The position numbers and the translations under genes were made by a program. Below the pieces are notes generated by a model. It searched no databases. It was not told the DNA's origin and was given only the letters and a program-made list of their open reading frames with translations. From Planctomycetaceae bacterium (GTDB taxonomy: Bacteria; Planctomycetota; Planctomycetia; Pirellulales; Pirellulaceae), in NCBI GenBank assembly GCA_005773145.1, contig SXHS01000184.1, positions 1 to 9,017 on the forward strand: a DNA stretch of 9,017 nucleotides, in the 5' to 3' direction. Within the stretch, counting starts at the first letter, position 1; every line of letters starts with the position of its first letter. Shown in pieces: positions 1 through 5,283 of this stretch.

Positions 1-88
1 AGGGCCGGGGGTGTCCGTTGCGAAGTTGACTTCGAGCCCTCCCCGCCGCACGCGGGTGCGTGTTTCGCCCGGCGGATACCGCTCGCGT
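1..88. other. Hairpin-rich non-coding segment at left edge
   Basis: I see no credible gene in this edge segment. It is unusually rich in short inverted repeats. CGAAG/CTTCG (21-25 and 30-34) closes a 4-base loop. CGCAC/GCGG/GTGCG (47-60) forms a 5-bp stem with a 4-base loop. CCGCC (43-47) and GGCGG (71-75) could pair around it. Together with the double hairpin immediately to the right, this looks like an intergenic repeat cluster downstream of lexA. The end of another gene, truncated by the window, cannot be excluded for the first few tens of bases. Confidence 0.4.
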
Positions 89-137
89 AGGCCGAAGGCC
101 TGAAGTCACCGTAGCCTGGGGCAACGCCCCAGGTTGA
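89..137 (-). repeat. Double-hairpin dispersed repeat, copy 1 (downstream of lexA)
   Basis: On the minus strand this reads AACCTGGGGC, a short loop, GCCCCAGGCT, 13 bases, then AGGCC-TTC-GGCCT. The first hairpin has an 8-bp perfect stem (115-122 with 126-133) and a 3-base loop. The second has a 5-bp stem (89-93 with 97-101) and a 3-base loop. A second copy with the same layout lies at 8700-8756 on the plus strand. Each copy lies roughly 50 bases past the stop codon of a gene and in the same orientation relative to it. I associate CCTGGGG...CCCCAGG repeats with planctomycete intergenic DNA, but cannot verify this here. No T-run follows, so it is not a classical intrinsic terminator. It could stabilise 3' mRNA ends, aid termination, or be a REP-like mobile element. 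Confidence 0.6.
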
Positions 138-177
138 TGGCTCTCCTGAGGCCTCGTGGGGACGCGCGATTCCTGGG

Positions 178-190
178 CCTCGCTACGAGG
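178..190 (-). terminator. lexA: Small hairpin immediately after the lexA stop codon
   Basis: CCTCG (178-182) and CGAGG (186-190) form a perfect 5-bp stem with a 3-base loop, starting directly after the lexA stop codon. No T-run follows on the minus strand, so it is at best part of a Rho-dependent or structural 3' end together with the double hairpin further downstream. The terminator role is a guess; the inverted repeat itself is seen directly. Confidence 0.3.
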
Positions 191-799
191 CTAGCCCATG
201 TTGCGCACGACGCCGACCACGACGCCGAGGATCCGGGCGTCTTTCACAAAAATCGGCCGCATGCGGTTGTTGGCGGGTTGCAGGCGAATGCGACCCTTTT
301 CCGGATACCAGTACTTCAGGGTGGCCTCGCCATCTTCCGTCTGGGCCACGACCATTTGCCCAGCCGCGGCCGTACGGGCCTTTTTGACCACCACATAGTC
401 GCCGTCCACGATGTGCGCGTTGACCATGGAATCGCCACGGACTTCCAACACGAATGTGTTTTTGCGACTGAACATATCAGAAAAATCCACCCGTTCCTTT
501 TGTTCAACCGCCTCGTGCATCACCCCCGCTGCAACGCGACCCGAGAGCGGCAATCCCGTATCGGGCAATGCTTCGGGGTTCAACGTGATTGCCCGCGACA
601 TGTTTGGCTCTCGCACGATGAGCCCCTTCTTTTCGAGCGCTTTCAGATGGCACATCACGCCATTGGGCGATTGGATCTTGAATTTCGTTCCAATTTCTCG
701 GACCGTGGGCCCATAGCCTCGCCCGAGGATCAAATCGCGAATGAATGATAACACGGCCGCCTGGCGCTTGGTCAATGATTCCAGTCCCATCTTGTCCAC
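191..799 (-). CDS. lexA: LexA, SOS-response transcriptional repressor
   Basis: LexA represses DNA-damage genes and is inactivated by RecA-stimulated self-cleavage. The protein is 202 aa, the same length as E. coli LexA. The N-terminal winged helix-turn-helix spans about residues 8-72, with the recognition helix around SPNGVMCHLKALEKKG (44-59). A linker leads to the S24 peptidase domain. The cleavage bond is Ala91-Gly92 in RVAAGVM. The nucleophile is Ser124 in RGDSMV, and the general base is Lys162 in ATLKYW. All catalytic parts are present, so the repressor should be functional. The listed start is GTG at 799 behind a GGGGAAAGAG stretch. An in-frame ATG at 790 (MGLESLTKRQ) fits the family N-terminus about as well, so the start is uncertain by three codons. 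It stands alone as a single gene, with its own promoter and repeats upstream (916-952) that suggest autoregulation. Confidence 0.95.
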   Translation of the reverse strand: MDKMGLESLTKRQAAVLSFIRDLILGRGYGPTVREIGTKFKIQSPNGVMCHLKALEKKGLIVREPNMSRAITLNPEALPDTGLPLSGRVAAGVMHEAVEQKERVDFSDMFSRKNTFVLEVRGDSMVNAHIVDGDYVVVKKARTAAAGQMVVAQTEDGEATLKYWYPEKGRIRLQPANNRMRPIFVKDARILGVVVGVVRNMG

Positions 800-915
800 T
801 CTCTTTCCCCAAAAACCATGTGGCTAAAAATGCAAATATCATCCGGCTCCCCACACCCAGGGGATCTTGTATACTGCCGATCGCTGCGTCGGACTCGCGC
901 CGGGCGTATTGGGAT

Positions 916-944
916 AATATACGGGTGTACATAGAAACCATCAA
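916..944 (-). promoter_or_regulatory. lexA: Predicted sigma70-type promoter of lexA
   Basis: On the minus strand there is a -35 box TTGATG (plus 939-944) and a -10 box TATATT (plus 916-921), separated by exactly 17 bp. Both are close to consensus (TTGACA / TATAAT). Transcription would begin near 909, giving a leader of about 110 bases before lexA. Upstream of the -35 box the minus strand is A/T-rich (an A7 tract and a T5 tract at 955-967), resembling an UP element. The promoter assignment is an inference from sequence, but this is the best sigma70-like match I noticed in the non-coding parts of the window. Confidence 0.65.
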
Positions 945-952
945 GTGTACAT
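925..952. promoter_or_regulatory. Candidate LexA operator: two GTGTACAT repeats 20 bp apart
   Basis: GTGTACAT occurs at 925-932 and again at 945-952, identical and offset by exactly 20 bp, about two helical turns. The core TGTACA is self-complementary, so the array is both a direct and an inverted repeat (TGTACA-N14-TGTACA). One copy sits in the spacer between the -10 and -35 boxes of lexA and the other just upstream of the -35 box, so a bound protein would block RNA polymerase. LexA usually represses its own gene, which makes LexA the first candidate, but the motif matches neither the E. coli CTGT-N8-ACAG nor the Bacillus GAAC-N4-GTTC type. Confidence 0.45.
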
Positions 953-1245
953 GTAAAAACTTTTTTTGGTCGTGTCGGGACGGAGGGTGGCGGTGCGATC
1001 GGGCCTGTGAGCCCTCGTCGTACCGCGCATCATGGGGTGCCGCAGGCAGTTGGCCCCTACTGGGTGGCACGGGCGGCTGGTCCCTCCGTGCTCCTGTGGG
1101 TGAGTTTTGACGTTGCGCTTTCGCACGATTGTTCCTGATAGGATACTAGGTAGGGGGGCGGCGGCGATTGGCGGGCTGGGAAATCGGCCTAGCCAAACGG
1201 CTGATCGAGCCCAGCGACCTACCCTACATACAGTGGAATCCGACC
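953..1245. other. Intergenic region between lexA promoter and sppA
   Basis: I find no credible gene in this stretch of about 290 bases. The reading frame of sppA stays open upstream as far as 1168, but has only a TTG there and no ribosome-binding site. It contains AAAAACTTTTTTT at 955-967, and an inverted repeat GGCACGGG/TCCGTGCT (1066-1073 with 1085-1092, including two G-T pairs at the ends). TTGACG at 1107-1112 resembles a -35 box, but I see no good -10 box at the right distance, so the sppA promoter is not assigned. Confidence 0.5.
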
Positions 1246-1253
1246 CAAAGGGA
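1246..1253 (+). promoter_or_regulatory. sppA: Ribosome-binding site fixing the sppA start
   Basis: AAAGGGAA ends seven bases before the ATG at 1261, a good Shine-Dalgarno match at proper spacing. It favours this start over the upstream TTG at 1168 and the in-frame ATG at 1312, neither of which has a comparable site. Confidence 0.6.
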
Positions 1254-1260
1254 ATCGATC

Positions 1261-3246
1261 ATGAACCGATCTGGGAATTTGAATTGCCGCGCGCGGTGGC
1301 CATCCAGCTGGATGGTTGACCGGAGCGTCCGACGTGCCGCGTGCGAACGATCGTGGATTTTCTTCCTAGTGAGTCTCACGATAGGGAGTGGCATCGGACT
1401 GAGGGGCGGGGTGTGCCTGTACGGCGCCAGTCCTACGGCCAGCGACCAGGAGGCACTCCCCGGCGAGGAGGGGGAAGCCACCACGGCGGATACTGCCACA
1501 AGCGAGTCCGCAGACTCAGGGGGCGAAACCAACGACGCCGCCCGCAAGACGACCAAGATTGCCACGATCAACGTGCAGGGGGAAATGGCCGAGCATGTTA
1601 GCCAGGTCGGCCTGTTGGGCGAGCTCGAGCAAAATCTGGCGAGGTTCATCGCCCGCTTGGATGCCGCCGCGAAAGACGAAGAAATCGCTGCTGTCGTGCT
1701 GCGGCTGCGCAGTCCTTCCATTGGTCGCGCACGTACCGACGAACTGCGTGCTGCGATTCAACGCACGCGTCAGGCCGGGAAAAAGGTTTATGCGCAGATG
1801 GAGATGGCGGCTCCCGCCGATTTGCTCGTCGCGAGTGCCTGCGACCAAATCATCATGCCGGAGTCGGGGGCTGTGATCCTGAACGGCGTGCGTGCCGAGG
1901 TCACATTTCTCAAAGGGCTACTCGACAAACTCAACGTCCACGCCGATATCCTGCAGGTCGGCGACTTCAAAGGTGCCGCGGAGCCCCTGACCCGTGACGG
2001 GATGAGCGATGCTTTTCGCCAGCAGTTTGAGATGGTGATTGAGGACTATTATCAGCAGATGATCGAGACACTGGCCAGCGATCGAAAGCTCGAACGCTCC
2101 CAGGTGCAAAAACTCATTGATACCGGATTGTTCACTGCCACCAGCGCCCAGCAGGCTAAGTTGATTGACACCATCGCCTACGAACATCAAATGCTGGAAT
2201 CGCTTAAGCAGCAAACCGATACCGACGAACTGGAAATCGTCGAGAACTATGGCAAGGTCAAGGTCGACACCGAGTTCTCGGGATTGGGCGGCATGGTAAA
2301 GCTGATGGAACTGATGCTGGGGGCGGAAACGAGCACGAGCAAATCGCAGCGTCGCAAGATTGCGGTTGTCTATGCGACTGGTGCCATTACGTCCGGTAAG
2401 AGTTCCTCGAACGTGATGGGCCAATCGAGCGTGGGGAGCGACACCATGGTGGAAGCCCTGCAGAAGGCGGCCAAGGATAACGAGGTGGCCGCGATTGTGC
2501 TGCGAGTCGATAGTCCCGGAGGATCTGCCTTGGCGAGTGACCTAATCTGGCGCGAATTGCGCCGGATCGAGAAGCCGGTCATTGCCAGCATGGGGGATGT
2601 TGCCGCGAGCGGCGGCTACTACATCGCGATGGGCTGCGACAAGATTTTCGCCGAACCCGGTACCTTGACTGGATCGATCGGCGTTGTGGGGGGCAAGGTG
2701 GCGATCGGGGCCATGTGGAATAAGGCCGGGATCACCACTCAAGTCATCAGTCGCGGCGCCAACAGCGGTCTGTTTTCGACCCAGGCTCCGTTCACCGATT
2801 CGGAACGGACGGTATGGCGCGGCATGTTGGAGGAAACCTACGAACAATTCACTTCCAAGGTGGCCCTCTGTCGCCAGATGGACCGCAAGCAGGTGCTGGA
2901 ATTGGCCGGCGGCCGTATTTGGACGGGCCGGCAAGCACAGTCCCGAGGGCTGGTGGACCGCATCGGCTCGCTACGAGACGCCATTCAAGAGGCCAAGTCG
3001 CTCAGCGGTATCGGTCCCGATGAGAAGGTCGAATTGCTCCTCTTGCCCCAACCCAAGAGCTTCTTCGAGCAAATGATTGACGACGCGTCGGTGCGCACGC
3101 CCTGGCAGAGCTGGTTTGCCTCGTCCGTCTCCTCGTCGCCGCTGGCCAAGGCAGCACTTGGTCCCGTTGCCGATCTGCAATTGGTCGAGGAGTTGTTTCG
3201 CGAGCCCACCCTATTCTTGTTGCCCTTTCGCCTGCAGATTCATTGA
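1261..3246 (+). CDS. sppA: Signal peptide peptidase SppA (protease IV, long form)
   Basis: SppA is a membrane-anchored serine protease (family S49) that degrades cleaved signal peptides. This 661-aa protein is the long two-domain form (E. coli 618 aa). It has a basic N-terminus, then a hydrophobic segment at about residues 32-48 as membrane anchor, then an acidic Ser/Thr/Glu-rich linker (about 60-95). The first ClpP-like domain runs from about residue 98 and holds the general-base lysine, Lys237, in GDFKGAAEPLTRDGMS, equivalent to E. coli Lys209. The second begins near residue 366 and holds the nucleophile Ser450 in GDVAASGGYY, followed by TLTGSIGVVGGK. Both dyad residues are present. The start at 1261 is supported by AAAGGGAA upstream. 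Its 3' end overlaps the convergent hpnG by 36 bp. No operon partner is visible on its strand. Confidence 0.95.
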   Translation: MNRSGNLNCRARWPSSWMVDRSVRRAACERSWIFFLVSLTIGSGIGLRGGVCLYGASPTASDQEALPGEEGEATTADTATSESADSGGETNDAARKTTKIATINVQGEMAEHVSQVGLLGELEQNLARFIARLDAAAKDEEIAAVVLRLRSPSIGRARTDELRAAIQRTRQAGKKVYAQMEMAAPADLLVASACDQIIMPESGAVILNGVRAEVTFLKGLLDKLNVHADILQVGDFKGAAEPLTRDGMSDAFRQQFEMVIEDYYQQMIETLASDRKLERSQVQKLIDTGLFTATSAQQAKLIDTIAYEHQMLESLKQQTDTDELEIVENYGKVKVDTEFSGLGGMVKLMELMLGAETSTSKSQRRKIAVVYATGAITSGKSSSNVMGQSSVGSDTMVEALQKAAKDNEVAAIVLRVDSPGGSALASDLIWRELRRIEKPVIASMGDVAASGGYYIAMGCDKIFAEPGTLTGSIGVVGGKVAIGAMWNKAGITTQVISRGANSGLFSTQAPFTDSERTVWRGMLEETYEQFTSKVALCRQMDRKQVLELAGGRIWTGRQAQSRGLVDRIGSLRDAIQEAKSLSGIGPDEKVELLLLPQPKSFFEQMIDDASVRTPWQSWFASSVSSSPLAKAALGPVADLQLVEELFREPTLFLLPFRLQIH

Positions 3247-4011
3247 TGGCCCGAACACCGAGGGCAACAGTTCTTCAAGGAACTGCGCGAGTCGGTCGGT
3301 GGCTGAGATGGCCTGTTCACGCAGTTGCCAGAGATCTTGGATGCGTTTCGGATTTCGAAACAGGACACCGGCCGCTGCGCCCCACCGCGCTGCAGCGGTC
3401 TTTTGTTGCAGAAGTGTGGCGATTTCGGGGGGGAGCGATTGGTCGAACGTGTCGCTGACGATGCGCACGGACAGGAACGGAATCCTCGCCACCTGACAGG
3501 CATGTGCGACGGCGTAGGTCTCCATGTCGCAGGCGATCGCGTCGTGAGCCCGTGCCAAGGCGCTACGCTCATCCGGAGTGCGCACGAGATGGTCCACGGT
3601 AACCAATCGACCGCGGTGCATGGTGGGGTGCCCCGCGACTAGAGAGTTACTGGGCTCGAAGCCAACGTGCAACGCTGGGCGTTCCGGGGCGACGACGGAC
3701 TCCGGCATGAGGATCTGATGGAGCCCCAGGTCGGGGCTCAACGATCCCGCGAATCCTACGGACAAGATGCCGCGTGGCCGATAGAGGCCAATCGTGTCTT
3801 GTGTAGCGCGGCCGGCCGCCGCCTGCCCCACGCCCGCTTCGACCAAGAGCACCTTATGCTGTCCCAAGCGGCCCACGTGTTCCTGATGATGCGCGCATTG
3901 CGTCGTGACAACGGACGACATGCGATCGAGGATGCCCCCCGCCTCGATCGACAAGGCCACGACCATAGCGATGGCTGGGGGCTGCGGCGTTTGTTGTAGA
4001 TCCGCGCTCAT
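3211..4011 (-). CDS. hpnG: HpnG, hopanoid-associated nucleosidase/phosphorylase
   Basis: This 266-aa protein belongs to the purine nucleoside phosphorylase/MTA-SAH nucleosidase superfamily. HpnG removes adenine from adenosylhopane, giving ribosylhopane or its phosphorylated form, the second step of hopanoid side-chain synthesis. Visible family signs are the early MVVALSIEA strand, the glycine-rich SVGFAGSLSPDLGLHQIL, the substrate-binding DMETYAVAHAC and the catalytic-Asp segment SVRIVSDTFDQSLP. The fold alone would also fit MTA/SAH nucleosidase; the hopanoid assignment rests mainly on being directly downstream of hpnH (75-bp gap) in the shc-hpnH-hpnG order. The ATG has ACGAGG about five bases upstream. 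The last 12 codons, including the stop, overlap the end of sppA on the opposite strand. Confidence 0.87.
   Translation of the reverse strand: MSADLQQTPQPPAIAMVVALSIEAGGILDRMSSVVTTQCAHHQEHVGRLGQHKVLLVEAGVGQAAAGRATQDTIGLYRPRGILSVGFAGSLSPDLGLHQILMPESVVAPERPALHVGFEPSNSLVAGHPTMHRGRLVTVDHLVRTPDERSALARAHDAIACDMETYAVAHACQVARIPFLSVRIVSDTFDQSLPPEIATLLQQKTAAARWGAAAGVLFRNPKRIQDLWQLREQAISATDRLAQFLEELLPSVFGPSMNLQAKGQQE
3218..3285. repeat. Inverted repeats at the convergent sppA/hpnG junction
   Basis: TGTTGCCCT (3218-3226) and AGGGCAACA (3261-3269) are perfect 9-bp complements around a 34-base loop containing the sppA stop codon. Just beyond, CAGTTC/GAACTG (3268-3273 and 3280-3285) forms a 6-bp stem with a 6-base loop. 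There is no T-run. They lie inside the hpnG coding region yet are placed where a terminator for sppA, or for both genes, would be expected. A chance origin is possible. Confidence 0.3.
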
Positions 4012-4086
4012 GGAGGCCTCGTAGCGGGTACGCCCCGCCTTGCCGCGACGCTTGGTTGGAGGGAGGGGTGATTGGGGCCACCCGAA

Positions 4087-5232
4087 CTAAGTTCGTTGGA
4101 TGATCGGCAATCGCAGTCCCTCGCCAGCGACCGCCGTGCCTTCCGTGACCAACGGTATTTCGAGCGTCGTTTCCATCGGTGGGACGGGCTCGTCCCACTG
4201 CGGTAAATGATTGCCACGCCCGATGCCAAACAGGGATAGCCGGACGGTGCGCCAAAAACCACGCCAGGAATGGAAGGTCTCCATAACCGCCGTCGGTTCG
4301 TATCCGCAGTGTACCATGCAGTCGGCGCAGCGCGGATTGCCACTCGCTCGGCCGTACTGCTGCCATTGGGTGTCCGCCATGAGCTCCGCGAACGAACCGC
4401 AAAATCCCTCATCGAGCAGATAGCACGGCTTTTGCCAGCCCAAGACGCTGTAGGTGGGGTTCCCCCAAGGGGTGCATTCGGCCTGCCAATTTCCTTGCAG
4501 GAACTCCAAGAAAAGAGGGGTCTGATTGAATCGCCAACGGTGCCCGGCCTGATGCAACAATCGACGAATCAGCTGCTGAGTCTGCTCACGCTGCAAGAAA
4601 TGATGTTGGTCCGGCGCCTTGGAGTAGCTGTAGCCCGGGGAGATCATCATGCCTTCAACCCCCAAGGCCATCATGTCATCAAAGAAGGCCCGCATGCGGT
4701 CGACATGCATTCCGGCAAACAGTGTGGTATTCGTGGTGACGCGAAATCCTTGCCGCAAAGCGGCCCGAATGGCCCGTACGGCCGTATCATAGGTCCCCTC
4801 GCGGCAGACGGCCCGGTCGTGCTCCTCGCGCGGACCATCCAGGTGCACGGAAAATGCGAGGTACTTCGTGGGTTGAAATCGCGGCAGGGCTTCTTCGAGT
4901 TTTAAGGCATTCGTGCAGAGATAGACATACTTCTTGCGCGCCACCAAGCCGGCCACAATCGTATCGATCTGCGGATGTAGTAGCGGCTCGCCGCCAGGAA
5001 TGGAGACAATTGGGGCCCCACAAGACTCCACGGCCGCAAAGCATTGCTCAGGAGTGAGGTGCTGCCGAAGAATCTCGGCTGGATGTTGTATCTTGCCACA
5101 CCCGGCACAGGCCAGATTACAGCGATACAAGGGCTCTAACATCAGCACCAAGGGGTAACGCCGCACGCGGCGTAGCCGCTGCGTGGCCACATATCGAACC
5201 ACCGTCCACATCTGGGAAATCGGTACCCCCAT
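4087..5232 (-). CDS. hpnH: HpnH, radical SAM adenosylhopane synthase
   Basis: HpnH uses a [4Fe-4S] cluster and S-adenosylmethionine to add a 5'-deoxyadenosyl radical to diploptene, forming adenosylhopane, the first committed step to extended hopanoids. The 381-aa protein opens with the typical MGVPISQMWTVVRYV and the YPLVLMLEPLYRCNLACAGC block. The CxxxCxxC cluster motif is Cys38, Cys42 and Cys45, followed by GKIQHP. The SAM-binding GGEPLLHP lies at 80-87. A second cysteine-rich part near the C-terminus (KPCYLLDEGFC, then CADCMVHCGYEP) is usual for the family. The ATG at 5232 is chosen because GGAGA lies at good spacing and because the family N-terminus begins here; the frame extends seven codons further, but only to a TTG. 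It lies 51 bp after shc and 75 bp before hpnG, so it is probably co-transcribed with both. Confidence 0.97.
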   Translation of the reverse strand: MGVPISQMWTVVRYVATQRLRRVRRYPLVLMLEPLYRCNLACAGCGKIQHPAEILRQHLTPEQCFAAVESCGAPIVSIPGGEPLLHPQIDTIVAGLVARKKYVYLCTNALKLEEALPRFQPTKYLAFSVHLDGPREEHDRAVCREGTYDTAVRAIRAALRQGFRVTTNTTLFAGMHVDRMRAFFDDMMALGVEGMMISPGYSYSKAPDQHHFLQREQTQQLIRRLLHQAGHRWRFNQTPLFLEFLQGNWQAECTPWGNPTYSVLGWQKPCYLLDEGFCGSFAELMADTQWQQYGRASGNPRCADCMVHCGYEPTAVMETFHSWRGFWRTVRLSLFGIGRGNHLPQWDEPVPPMETTLEIPLVTEGTAVAGEGLRLPIIQRT

Positions 5233-5238
5233 CCGCCG

Positions 5239-5245
5239 TTCTCCA
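5239..5245 (-). promoter_or_regulatory. hpnH: Ribosome-binding site fixing the hpnH start
   Basis: On the minus strand TTGGAGA is followed by about six bases and then the ATG at 5232. This decides between that ATG and the TTG seven codons upstream; GGAG would be inside the coding region if the TTG were used. Confidence 0.6.
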
Positions 5246-5283
5246 ATCTCCAATAGACCGCGTTGTCCGTCGCTGCTCGGCGA

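Noticed and set aside
134..748. Plus-strand open frame of 204 codons covering lexA
   Set aside because: It lies wholly antisense to a clear LexA coding sequence; its His/Arg-rich composition is typical of GC-rich antisense frames and it resembles no known protein.
504..1070. Minus-strand open frame across the lexA promoter
   Set aside because: It runs through the lexA promoter and the LexA N-terminal region in another frame; Arg/Ala/Gly-rich and without recognisable features.
1168..1260. Extended N-terminus of SppA from TTG 1168
   Set aside because: No ribosome-binding site at the TTG, whereas ATG 1261 has AAAGGGAA at correct spacing and gives a normal basic region plus membrane anchor.
4270..4905. 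Plus-strand open frame of 211 codons inside hpnH
   Set aside because: It is antisense to conserved radical SAM sequence and has no recognisable motif.
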